From positions 1-13,140 of the forward strand of contig CALFDA010000018.1 of the NCBI GenBank assembly GCA_937950605.1: a stretch of DNA of 13,140 bases, read 5' to 3'. The DNA is from an uncultured PS1 clade bacterium (GTDB taxonomy: Bacteria; Pseudomonadota; Gammaproteobacteria; PS1; Pseudothioglobaceae). Shown in pieces: positions 7,899-13,140 of this stretch (position 1 is the stretch's first letter; each line of letters begins with the position of its first letter). The translations under genes were made by a program, and so were the position numbers. The notes beneath the pieces were generated by a model. It did no database searches. It was not told the origin of the DNA and saw nothing but the letters and a program-made list of their open reading frames with translations.

Positions 7899-8690
7899 TT
7901 GACGACTCAAACCACAAAAACTCATAAAATCTATTGCCTAGATGTGCTTGATTTTTTGCATACCAAAGTAGCAAATAATAGTGTTGATTTAGCGGTAATT
8001 GATCCTCCATATAATATGAAAAAAGCGGACTGGGATACTTTTGCAAGCCAAGACGCTTTTTTAAACTTCACGTTTTCATGGATAGAAGCACTTTTGCCAA
8101 AGCTAAAGCAAAATAGTAGTGTGTATATTTTTAACACCGCTTTTAACTGTGCATATATTTTGCAATTTTTAGTTGAAAAGGGTTTGGATTTTAAAAACTG
8201 GATTGTCTGGAATAAGCAAGATGGGATAAGTGCACCAAAAAATAAATTTGTCACTGGCAGCGAAACTATTTTATTTTTCACCAAGGGTAAACCAGTTTTT
8301 AATTTTGATGCTGTGAGAGAAGCATATAAAAGCACAGATAGAATCAAATATGCAACTAAAAAAGGCATTATTAAAAATGGTAAAAGGTGGTTTCCTAATC
8401 CTAATGGAAGGTTGTGTTCAGAGGTATGGGATTTTAGTAGTGAAAGACACAAAAACAAAGTAAATGGCAAGGTGCAAAAAATGCAACATTTAACCCCAAA
8501 ACCAAAAGATATGATAGCAAGAATTATTAAAGCAAGCTCTAATGAGGGTGATTTGGTGCTAGATTGTTTTATGGGTAGCGGGACAACTGCTATTGTTAGT
8601 CAAAAACTTGGTAGGCATTTTATCGGCACTGAATCCAACAAGATATATTATAAAATTTGCATAGAGCAATTAGACAAAATCAACAGGTAA
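7899..8690 (+). CDS. Beta-class DNA methyltransferase (N6-A or N4-C)
   Basis: This 263-residue site-specific DNA methyltransferase belongs to the N6_N4_Mtase family (YhdJ/HindIII-methylase-like architecture). The catalytic motif DPPYN is at residues 35-39 and precedes the SAM-binding FMGSGTT at 224-230, the motif order of beta-class enzymes. A family segment LTPKPKDMIARII lies just before motif I, and the variable region between (about 85-190) is the likely target-recognition part. DPPY fits adenine-N6 methylation better than cytosine-N4, but the sequence does not settle it. It starts with TTG 6 bases after the fused R-M gene, without a visible Shine-Dalgarno, which suggests translational coupling. 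All seven arginines are AGA/AGG, as in its upstream partner. It may protect the same or the complementary strand of the partner's site, or be an independent methylase. Confidence 0.88.
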   Translation: MTTQTTKTHKIYCLDVLDFLHTKVANNSVDLAVIDPPYNMKKADWDTFASQDAFLNFTFSWIEALLPKLKQNSSVYIFNTAFNCAYILQFLVEKGLDFKNWIVWNKQDGISAPKNKFVTGSETILFFTKGKPVFNFDAVREAYKSTDRIKYATKKGIIKNGKRWFPNPNGRLCSEVWDFSSERHKNKVNGKVQKMQHLTPKPKDMIARIIKASSNEGDLVLDCFMGSGTTAIVSQKLGRHFIGTESNKIYYKICIEQLDKINR

Positions 8691-8993
8691 ATGGATAAAC
8701 TAAGTAACAATCAAAAAAGATTTTTGCGCTCTCGCGGGTATATGCTTAAACCTGTGGTAATGGTTGGACAACATGGCTTGAGTGAAGCAATATCAGCAGA
8801 ATTAAAATCGACTATGCAAAAGCACGAATTGTTAAAAATCAAAATTCGCACCGAGCATAAAGACGATAAACAAAAAATTATGAATGAAATTTTGAATATT
8901 ACCAAAGCGCACTTAATTCAAGTAATTGGCAATATTATGGTGATTTATCGTGCCTTTGATAATAATCCAAAAATCATTCTGCCACGAAAGTAA
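8691..8993 (+). CDS. yhbY: YhbY-family CRM-domain RNA-binding protein
   Basis: YhbY is a one-domain CRM protein that binds pre-50S ribosomal particles and is linked to ribosome assembly. The 100-residue product is almost all CRM domain: LSNNQKRFLRSRGYMLKP, the GxxG loop GQHGL, then KIKIRTEHK, the QVIGNIMVIYR strand and a basic LPRK end, all matching E. coli YhbY in order and length. Its ATG directly abuts the methyltransferase TAA (no spacing), with AGG at 8685-8687 as a weak ribosome site. Its codon use is host-like (arginine mostly CGN), so the junction at 8690/8691 looks like the edge of imported DNA. yhbY has no room for its own promoter outside the methyltransferase gene and may depend on upstream transcription. 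Confidence 0.95.
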   Translation: MDKLSNNQKRFLRSRGYMLKPVVMVGQHGLSEAISAELKSTMQKHELLKIKIRTEHKDDKQKIMNEILNITKAHLIQVIGNIMVIYRAFDNNPKIILPRK

Positions 8994-9024
8994 TGAGACA
9001 TAACATGGTGTTTAAAACTTTGTT

Positions 9025-9052
9025 ACATAGGTCAACTATGTGTTCTTGTTTT
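9025..9052 (+). terminator. Possible weak terminator after yhbY
   Basis: ACATAG (9025-9030) pairs with CTATGT (9036-9041) around GTCAA, 31 bases past the yhbY stop, followed by a T-rich stretch (GTTCTTGTTTT). The stem is only 6 bp with two G-C pairs, so termination would be weak. Confidence 0.35.
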
Positions 9053-9099
9053 CAGAATAGTATTATTTGCTTCATTAGTTGATGTTTGGATAATTTGCA

Positions 9100-10191
9100 A
9101 TGAAAATCGCTATTAGTGCTGTTGAAACCTCGGGTGATTTAATTGGTGCATCTGTAGTTAGTGCTTTAAAGGCACAGGATAACAACATTCACATACAAGG
9201 TTTAGTAGGTAATAAGATGCTTGAAGCAGGTTGTGTGCAATTGTGGAACACAAAACGTGTTAATGTGATGGGTTTTAGCGAGGTGTTAAAAAAACTACCT
9301 GCTTTATTAAAATTACGAAAAACCATCATCACGCATTTTTCTACTAATAAGCCTGATGTTTTTATCGGTGTAGATGGTCCTGACTTTAATTTTGTTATTG
9401 AACGAGAACTCAAACAACAAGGTGTTAAAACATTGCATCTTATTTCTCCATCGGTTTGGGCTTGGCGAGAGTCTCGGGTTAAAAAAATCAAGCAATCAAG
9501 CGATTTGGTATTGTGTTTGTTTCCATTTGAAGTGGACTTTTACCAAAAATATAATCAGCGTGCTGTTTTTGTTGGACACCCATTGGCGCAATGTCTACAA
9601 CCTCGAGATAGCTATCAAAAAACAAACAATATTTTACTTATGCCTGGGTCGCGTAAAAGTGAGATAACGCGACTTTTACCCGAGTTGTTAATAGCAGCAA
9701 AAATCATGGCACAGCAAAATAGTAATTTCAATTTTCATTTAGCACTTGCTGATGATGAATTGCTTGGGTGGGCGCGCTCTTTGGTAATAGATGCGGGTTT
9801 GAATATTGATATTTCTACAGGTGATGCGCACCAGTGTGCGAGTGTATCAGATTTAGCACTAGTTGCTTCTGGTACTGCTACTTTGGAATTAGCTTTAATC
9901 GGCGTGCCAATGGTGGTAGTGTATAAGTTATCAAAATTTAGTTATTTTATCGCTGCAAAAATGGTCAAAACCCCCTATGTTTCTTTGCCAAATATTATTG
10001 CTAATCAGCAATTAGTGCCAGAGCTTATACAAAAACAGGCAAATGGAAAAAATATCTCCCAACATGCCATGTCAATCTTAAACAGCGATACAACAGCATT
10101 AACGCAAGCGTTTAAAAAAATTCACAGTCAATTAGATTTAAATGCCAGTGAGGAATCCGCGCGCATTATTCGAAAATTTATCAATGAATGA
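9100..10191 (+). CDS. lpxB: Lipid-A-disaccharide synthase
   Basis: LpxB (glycosyltransferase family 19) joins UDP-2,3-diacylglucosamine and lipid X to make the beta-1,6 lipid A disaccharide at the inner face of the cytoplasmic membrane. Family landmarks run in order: ETSGDLIGA at residues 9-17, GVDGPDFNF, SPSVWAWRESRVKKI, FPFEVDFY, FVGHPLAQ, LLMPGSRKSEI, ASGTATLELALIGVPMVVVYK and SLPNIIAN. The product is 363 aa, slightly shorter than E. coli LpxB (382). The ATG at 9100 starts directly at the first beta strand (MKIAISA), as expected, with no good Shine-Dalgarno. Its 3' end overlaps nadC by 8 bp. The presence of lpxB supports a Gram-negative, LPS-bearing host. Confidence 0.97.
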   Translation: MKIAISAVETSGDLIGASVVSALKAQDNNIHIQGLVGNKMLEAGCVQLWNTKRVNVMGFSEVLKKLPALLKLRKTIITHFSTNKPDVFIGVDGPDFNFVIERELKQQGVKTLHLISPSVWAWRESRVKKIKQSSDLVLCLFPFEVDFYQKYNQRAVFVGHPLAQCLQPRDSYQKTNNILLMPGSRKSEITRLLPELLIAAKIMAQQNSNFNFHLALADDELLGWARSLVIDAGLNIDISTGDAHQCASVSDLALVASGTATLELALIGVPMVVVYKLSKFSYFIAAKMVKTPYVSLPNIIANQQLVPELIQKQANGKNISQHAMSILNSDTTALTQAFKKIHSQLDLNASEESARIIRKFINE

Positions 10192-11005
10192 GCAAATAAA
10201 AAAAACCGTTAGTTTGGCATTAGATGAAGATATTGGCAGTGCTGATGTTTCTGTTAGTTTGCTAGATGACAAAATTGTCTTAGCAAAAATTACCGCCAGG
10301 GAATCAGCTGTTGTGTGTGGCATTGAGTATGCGCAAATGGCATTTTTATTGCTTAATAAAAATATTTGTTTTAAGTGGTATGTTGATGATGGCGACATTG
10401 TTGTTAAAAATCAAACTTTGTGCATATTATCAGGTTCTGCAAATAACATTATTAGTGCCGAGCGAGTGGCACTTAACTTTTTGCAAATGTTAAGTGGTGT
10501 GGCAACACAAACTAAGATATTAGTAGATAAGCTCTCACACACTAACACACAACTTTTAGATACTAGAAAAACCATTCCTGGATTGCGAGTCGCACAAAAA
10601 TATGCAGTTACTTGTGGTGGCGGTGTGAATCATCGTATGGGCTTGTATGATTGTGTGATGCTCAAAGAAAACCATATTGCTGCATCAGGTTCAATTAAAG
10701 ATGCTGTGCATGTTGCAAGTGCTAAATATCCAAATTTAGCTTTGATTGTAGAGGTAGAAAATATCGCACAACTTGGCGAAGTGCTAAGATTAAAAGGTGT
10801 TACTAGAGTGCTTTGCGATAATTTTTCAATTGATGATTTAGCCCAAGCTGTGCGACTAGCAAAGGGAATGATGCCAATAGAGGCATCTGGCAATATTGAT
10901 GAAAATAACATTGCCGAAGTTGCACATACAGGTGTTAATTATATTTCTATTGGTGCTATCACCAAAAATATTCAAGCAATAGACTTATCCTTGCGATTTA
11001 GTTAA
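10184..11005 (+). CDS. nadC: Nicotinate-nucleotide pyrophosphorylase (QPRTase)
   Basis: NadC converts quinolinate and PRPP into nicotinate mononucleotide, CO2 and pyrophosphate in de novo NAD synthesis. Motifs seen, numbered from the chosen start: LDEDIGSADVS near residue 13, ERVALNFLQMLSGVATQT, DTRKTIPGLR (from 126), CGGGVNHRMGLYDCVMLKENHI (H150/R151), VEVE, and the C-terminal IEASGNI and ISIGAITK phosphate-binding segments. The frame is open from an ATG at 10142, but that would overlap lpxB by 50 bp. The ATG at 10184 gives 273 residues and an 8-bp overlap and leaves a normal N-terminal helix, so I prefer it. The overlap implies translational coupling with lpxB. The usual EDIGxGD motif here reads DIGSAD, a small deviation. 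Confidence 0.94.
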   Translation: MNEQIKKTVSLALDEDIGSADVSVSLLDDKIVLAKITARESAVVCGIEYAQMAFLLLNKNICFKWYVDDGDIVVKNQTLCILSGSANNIISAERVALNFLQMLSGVATQTKILVDKLSHTNTQLLDTRKTIPGLRVAQKYAVTCGGGVNHRMGLYDCVMLKENHIAASGSIKDAVHVASAKYPNLALIVEVENIAQLGEVLRLKGVTRVLCDNFSIDDLAQAVRLAKGMMPIEASGNIDENNIAEVAHTGVNYISIGAITKNIQAIDLSLRFS

Positions 11006-11010
11006 AACTT

Positions 11011-11032
11011 TGCTTAGCGTGTTTTTTAAGCA
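11011..11032. terminator. Weak hairpin between convergent nadC and cysQ
   Basis: TGCTTA (11011-11016) pairs with TAAGCA (11027-11032), and the T-run lies in the loop instead of after the stem. It occupies the 28-base gap between the two convergent stop codons. It might act as a shared transcription end, but it is not a canonical terminator. Confidence 0.25.
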
Positions 11033-11033
11033 C

Positions 11034-11810
11034 TCAATTAAGATTATCAATCACTAGGCCTCTAGCAAAAAAATCTGGTGATAGCAGGTCATCTTTAGTA
11101 TTATATTGAAGTGATTCGCCATTTGCATCAACCACTGAACCCCCTGCATTTTGCAAAATACAAACCCCCGCCGCTGTATCCCATTCACAACAAGGACCAA
11201 ATCTAGGGTAGTAATCATAAATGCCTTCTGCAATTTTACAAAATTTAAGTGCACTACCTAAATAGTTGAGTTGATATTTACCAAGTTTTTGCAAATGTTG
11301 TTGTAAGTTTTTATTATGTGTTGAATGGTGCCCAGTAATAACACGTAATGGTTGCCGTTTTGAAACAGCACTGATACGCGTCTGAATATTGTTGTGTTGT
11401 TTATACGCTATGTCATCAAAACCATAGTAATGTGTACCAGTAAGTGGTTCATATACTAGTCCAAAAATTACCTGATGGTTTTTGATATAAGCAATACAAA
11501 TGCAAAATCCTCCAGTGTGTTCTAAAAAATCTCGTGTGCCATCTAGTGGGTCAATTAACCAATATTCTTGCCAATTTAGTCGTTGTTCAAAAGTTATTGC
11601 ACTAGATTCTTCTGAAAGCATGGGAATATCAGGTGTAAGAAATTTTAATCTTTCAGCAATCATTTGGTGTGCACGTTGATCTACAATTGTAAGTGGTGTT
11701 TTGTCAGATTTAATTCCGATAGTTAAATCGTTTTTGTAAAATGACAGCATCACCTCGCCAACACTGCTGGTTAATTGAATTAATTGCGGTAATATTTTAT
11801 TAAACATCAT
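11034..11810 (-). CDS. cysQ: 3'(2'),5'-bisphosphate nucleotidase CysQ
   Basis: CysQ removes the 3'-phosphate from 3'-phosphoadenosine 5'-phosphate (PAP), recycling a by-product of sulphate assimilation and carrier-protein phosphopantetheinylation. It belongs to the Li+-sensitive, Mg2+-dependent inositol-monophosphatase superfamily. Metal-binding motifs are in the expected order: DKTPLTIVD (residues 36-44), SEES at 66-69, DPLDGT at 87-92 and EWDTAAG at 209-215. The 258-residue length fits CysQ, and the TRDF after DPLDGT is close to the CysQ-type T[KR][DE]F. The ATG is at 11808-11810 with a second in-frame ATG right after it. An AAGG lies 12 bases upstream on the minus strand, a little far. It is transcribed towards nadC from the 397-base gap before the tRNAs. 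A broader inositol-monophosphatase role is the alternative. Confidence 0.92.
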   Translation of the reverse strand: MMFNKILPQLIQLTSSVGEVMLSFYKNDLTIGIKSDKTPLTIVDQRAHQMIAERLKFLTPDIPMLSEESSAITFEQRLNWQEYWLIDPLDGTRDFLEHTGGFCICIAYIKNHQVIFGLVYEPLTGTHYYGFDDIAYKQHNNIQTRISAVSKRQPLRVITGHHSTHNKNLQQHLQKLGKYQLNYLGSALKFCKIAEGIYDYYPRFGPCCEWDTAAGVCILQNAGGSVVDANGESLQYNTKDDLLSPDFFARGLVIDNLN

Positions 11811-12047
11811 ATGAGCATCATACCTTAATATGTGATTACTCGACTAAATGTGCGTCTATTTTATATAAGTGCAAAATACGCTAGCATATAAAACACACAA
11901 TTAAGCTGTGTCGCTTATTATTGTAAAAATCTTGCAAAGAAGTAAATATTAGACATTGTTATCCATATCAAATAAGGCATGCATATTTAGAACATAATAC
12001 GTGTTAAAACGCGCATTTTTCAACATATGTAAAAGCAAAAAAGCCTG

Positions 12048-12075
12048 TTCAATGTGTGGCTAGAATGAGTATAAT
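12048..12075 (+). promoter_or_regulatory. Candidate distal tRNA promoter
   Basis: A perfect TATAAT lies at 12070-12075, with TTCAAT (12048-12053) 16 bases upstream as a poor -35. The sequence just after the -10 (GCACACC) is GC-rich, as in stringently controlled stable-RNA promoters. The start would be about 125 bases before tRNA-Arg, requiring a long processed 5' leader or a small RNA in between. Confidence 0.4.
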
Positions 12076-12128
12076 GCACACCTGAAAAAGTTGGTGATTA
12101 AGGTTTTAATGAGAGACACCACAATTTT

Positions 12129-12156
12129 TGTTATAAAAAGTAAATAACGATTTAAT
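12129..12156 (+). promoter_or_regulatory. Candidate proximal tRNA promoter
   Basis: TTGTTA (12129-12134) and TTTAAT (12151-12156) are spaced by 16 bases and match sigma-70 hexamers at 4 and 5 of 6 positions. A start near 12163 would give a 45-base leader to tRNA-Arg, more typical than the distal candidate. Confidence 0.4.
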
Positions 12157-12207
12157 AGCACAAGAGGGCAGGTGAATATTCTAATCTCCTCACTCTAGCC
12201 GTATTTT

Positions 12208-12284
12208 GCGCCCTTAGCTCAGCTGGATAGAGCAACGGCCTTCTAAGCCGTAGGTCAAACGTTCGAATCGTTTAGGGCGTGCCA
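12208..12284 (+). tRNA. tRNA-Arg (anticodon UCU)
   Basis: This is a complete 77-base cloverleaf with CCA encoded. The acceptor GCGCCCT pairs with AGGGCGT (one G-U at position 1-72). The D arm is GCTC/GAGC. The anticodon stem ACGGC/GCCGT encloses CTTCTAA, with anticodon TCT at 12242-12244, and the T arm is AAACG/CGTTT. G73 and CCA end at 12284. It reads AGA and AGG, the arginine codons that dominate the R-M block at 5439-8690. It is 11 bases before tRNA-His, so the two are surely co-transcribed. Confidence 0.97.
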
Positions 12285-12298
12285 TAACAGTTTATGGC
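12281..12298 (+). other. Hairpin spanning the tRNA-Arg/tRNA-His junction
   Basis: GCCATAA (12281-12287) is the exact complement of TTATGGC (12292-12298), with a CAGT loop. The arms include the GCCA end of tRNA-Arg and the first three bases of tRNA-His, so this stem competes with the mature folds. Confidence 0.5.
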
Positions 12299-12372
12299 GG
12301 GAATAGCTCAGTTGGTAGAGCCCTGGATTGTGATTCCAGTTGTCGCGGGTTCGAGCCCCGTTTCTCGCCCCA
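12296..12372 (+). tRNA. tRNA-His (anticodon GUG)
   Basis: This is a complete 77-base tRNA-His. The extra 5' G (G-1) is genome-encoded at 12296 and faces C73, the identity element for histidyl-tRNA synthetase. The acceptor GCGGGAA (12297-12303) pairs with TTCTCGC (12362-12368) with one G-U. The anticodon loop TTGTGAT has GTG at 12330-12332, the T arm is GCGGG/CCCGT, and CCA is encoded at 12370-12372. The internal sequence from the D arm to the anticodon arm is nearly that of E. coli tRNA-His. Confidence 0.97.
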
Positions 12373-12425
12373 TATTCAAGCACCGTTTGTGATAGTCTAA
12401 GCATTTATTGATACAAAAAAACATG

Positions 12426-12439
12426 CACTTGATCAGGTG
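12426..12439. repeat. Near-palindrome just before the long hairpin
   Basis: CACTTGATCAGGTG is a 14-base palindrome with a single G-T pair in each arm, centred on TGATCA. It ends one base before the long hairpin at 12441. It could be an operator-like site or part of the same RNA fold. Confidence 0.3.
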
Positions 12440-12440
12440 T

Positions 12441-12485
12441 CAAATGATGTTGGTTTGGGAAAATATTGCCTAAACCAATCATTTG
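12441..12485 (+). repeat. 17-bp-stem hairpin downstream of the tRNA pair
   Basis: CAAATGA (12441-12447) pairs with TCATTTG (12479-12485). TTGGTTTGGG (12450-12459) pairs with CCTAAACCAA (12469-12478) with one G-U. A 2-base TG bulge separates the two halves, and the loop is 9 bases. It is the strongest inverted repeat seen in the window and starts 69 bases after tRNA-His. No T-run follows, so a simple intrinsic terminator is unlikely. A processing or stability element, or a mobile palindromic repeat, would fit. Confidence 0.65.
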
Positions 12486-12788
12486 CGCGTTAGTTTAAAC
12501 CGTTTTCCTGGCAGACATAGGTTGGTGAAATTTTGTTTGGACTACGAGCCTGTAAGATTGTGATAACAACATTTATCTGTATTTCAATAGATTGCCATAA
12601 TAGGTTGAAACATGCATTTTTTATTGGGTATTGTTTAATTTAGAATGGTTTTAAATTATGTATAGGTTGAGTTAAGTTTGTTTTCAAAAATCAAATTTTT
12701 AGGTGTTTTTACTGTTAGTTTTAAAAATTTAGAGAGCAATTACCTGTAGATAATTTTTAAACATATCCCAAATATTTAGCCCTGTTGA

Positions 12789-12851
12789 ATGTTCTTTTTA
12801 TTTTTTGCCATAGTTGCTTTTATAGGTACGGCAACATATTTATGGCAATAA
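12789..12851 (+). CDS. Possible 20-residue hydrophobic peptide
   Basis: An ATG at 12789 opens a 20-codon frame ending at TAA 12849-12851. The peptide starts MFFLFFAIVAF, is almost wholly hydrophobic and ends TYLWQ, so it could span a membrane once. No Shine-Dalgarno precedes it, an in-frame TGA lies directly before the ATG, and most of the frame is occupied by a hairpin. It is more likely a chance ORF in AT-rich DNA (TTT and TTA codons give hydrophobic residues) than a real gene. Confidence 0.15.
   Translation: MFFLFFAIVAFIGTATYLWQ
12805..12848 (+). repeat. Bulged 13-bp hairpin
   Basis: TTGCCATA (12805-12812) pairs with TATGGCAA (12841-12848). Immediately inside it, GTTGC (12813-12817) pairs with GCAAC (12831-12835), leaving a 5-base bulge (ATATT) on the 3' arm and a 13-base loop. 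Two nested pairings make chance less likely than a single short repeat. Confidence 0.5.
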
Positions 12852-12927
12852 TATATAAAGCAAAAAGTATTGAAAAGCCCGACTCTATGTTATCTGGGTG
12901 TATGACACTCACATCTTTTGTGATTAA

Positions 12928-13039
12928 CTAATTTTAAGAATTAGAGGTAATAACGAACGGCAGGTGTATGCCGTAAAAAATGTTGGTAGTCTGTTATAGC
13001 CCCAACCCAACCTAACAATCACTCACAATAGAGTGAGTG
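12928..13039 (+). promoter_or_regulatory. Three-hairpin cluster, candidate 5' leader
   Basis: Three stems lie in a row: CTAATT/AATTAG (12928-12944), ACGGCA/TGCCGT (12957-12974) and CACTCAC/GTGAGTG (13020-13039), with loops of 5, 6 and 6 bases. They are followed about 40 bases later by a good Shine-Dalgarno and ATG. The arrangement suggests a structured leader, but I do not recognise a known riboswitch or r-protein leader. Confidence 0.35.
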
Positions 13040-13080
13040 CCATCTCTAAAACTTAAAGGTGTTAGAGCTTTTAATAATAT

Positions 13081-13085
13081 AGGAG
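13081..13085 (+). promoter_or_regulatory. Shine-Dalgarno before the terminal ATG
   Basis: AGGAG lies 9 bases before the ATG at 13095, an acceptable spacing, and points to translation starting at the window edge. The frame from 13095 is closed by TGA at 13119-13121 because of the tandem duplication. Confidence 0.5.
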
Positions 13086-13094
13086 AAAATACTC

Positions 13095-13140
13095 ATGATA
13101 AATAATACTAATCCAATATGATAAATAATACTAATCCAAT
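13095..13140 (+). repeat. Perfect 23-bp tandem duplication at the window end
   Basis: Bases 13095-13117 are repeated exactly at 13118-13140. Each unit begins ATGATAAATAAT and ends CCAAT. From the first ATG the reading is eight codons and then TGA. The second ATG (13118-13120) overlaps that stop as ATGA and opens a frame (MINNTNP) that runs off the window. It may be the start of a longer repeat array, a duplicated gene start, or an assembly artefact at a contig end. Confidence 0.8.

Larger units (their letters stand above)
5397..8690 (+). other. Putative horizontally acquired R-M island
   Basis: By my count, 31 of 33 arginine codons in the 5439 gene and all 7 in the 7899 gene are AGA or AGG, whereas lysA upstream has 2 of 14 and yhbY downstream 1 of 6. 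Isoleucine ATA is also frequent in the 5439 gene. The block fits exactly between lysA and yhbY, with no integrase, transposase, terminal inverted repeat or target duplication visible, so the insertion mechanism is unknown and homologous exchange is possible. Confidence 0.65.
11811..12207. other. Divergent regulatory gap between cysQ and the tRNAs
   Basis: I see no gene on either strand in these 397 bases. The left part should hold the cysQ promoter on the minus strand: AT-rich sequence around 11858-11868 includes TATATAA, but no clear -35 pairs with it. ACACA/TGTGT can form a 5-bp hairpin near 11895-11911. The right part holds two candidate tRNA promoters, listed separately. Confidence 0.5.
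12373..13094. other. Long gene-free, hairpin-rich 3' region
   Basis: No ORF longer than about 20 codons with any supporting feature was found on either strand. The stretch is strongly AT-rich and carries several inverted repeats, listed separately. There are also AT-only pairs such as TTTAAAAATT (12720-12729) with AATTTTTAAA (12752-12761), and AAAAAT/ATTTTT around CAA at 12686-12700. It probably holds the tRNA transcript's end and the leader of a gene beyond 13140. Confidence 0.5.

Noticed and set aside
7931..8470. 179-codon open frame on the minus strand
   Set aside because: It lies wholly antisense to the methyltransferase gene, whose DPPYN and FMGSGTT motifs are clear. The antisense product shows no domain features.
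9374..9667. 97-codon plus-strand frame inside lpxB
   Set aside because: It overlaps lpxB in another frame across several conserved LpxB motifs, and its own translation has no recognisable feature.
10142..10183. Upstream ATG as the nadC start
   Set aside because: It would add 14 residues and overlap lpxB by 50 bp. The ATG at 10184 gives a normal N-terminus with an 8-bp overlap.
12208..12372. tRNA genes as an integration site for a mobile element
   Set aside because: I found no second copy of either tRNA 3' end in the following sequence, and no integrase gene is present in the window.
12373..13140. CRISPR array in the 3' non-coding region
   Set aside because: The repeats are inverted, or one adjacent duplicate without spacers. 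No regularly spaced direct repeats exist.

Overview
The window is a visibly AT-rich bacterial segment with a gammaproteobacterial housekeeping set: BepA-type M48 protease, AccA, TilS, an LptM-like lipoprotein, LysA, YhbY, LpxB, NadC, CysQ, tRNA-Arg(UCU) and tRNA-His(GUG). The low GC, compact layout and frequent TTG starts without clear Shine-Dalgarno sequences would suit the SUP05/Thioglobus-type sulphur oxidisers and related symbionts. That placement is inference from gene content and composition, not a database match. The window starts inside a broken gene and stops at the end of a 23-bp tandem repeat, so both edges resemble contig ends.

Layout. Bases 44-1255 carry the 3' part of a periplasmic metalloprotease/TPR protein whose N-terminus lies off the window and whose frame breaks near 41-47. 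accA and tilS (1525-3628) overlap by 26 bp and are flanked by two copies of a small hairpin-type intergenic element. A short lipoprotein gene (4020-4145) sits 3 bp before lysA (4149-5396), the usual lptM/lppL-lysA arrangement. An imported-looking restriction-modification block follows (5439-8690): a single-chain nuclease-methylase-specificity protein of 817 aa and a separate beta-class DNA methyltransferase. It is sandwiched between lysA and yhbY. Nearly every arginine codon in the block is AGA/AGG, while the genes on both sides use mostly CGN. lpxB and nadC (9100-11005) overlap, and convergent cysQ (11034-11810, minus strand) faces them. Two tRNA genes only 11 nt apart lie at 12208-12372.

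The last 768 bases hold no convincing gene. They contain a 17-bp-stem hairpin just after the tRNAs, a second bulged hairpin, a cluster of three short hairpins, and then a good Shine-Dalgarno plus ATG inside a duplicated 23-bp unit, probably the leader of a gene lying beyond the edge.

How the parts fit: most genes are core metabolism and envelope maintenance (malonyl-CoA, lysine, lipid A, NAD, outer-membrane assembly, tRNA-Ile2 modification). The accessory content is the R-M block. Its composition, strong ribosome site (the native genes mostly lack one) and exact fit between two host genes suggest horizontal acquisition as a defence locus. The most interesting items are this motor-less fused R-M protein with its partner methyltransferase, and the structured non-coding region at the 3' end.
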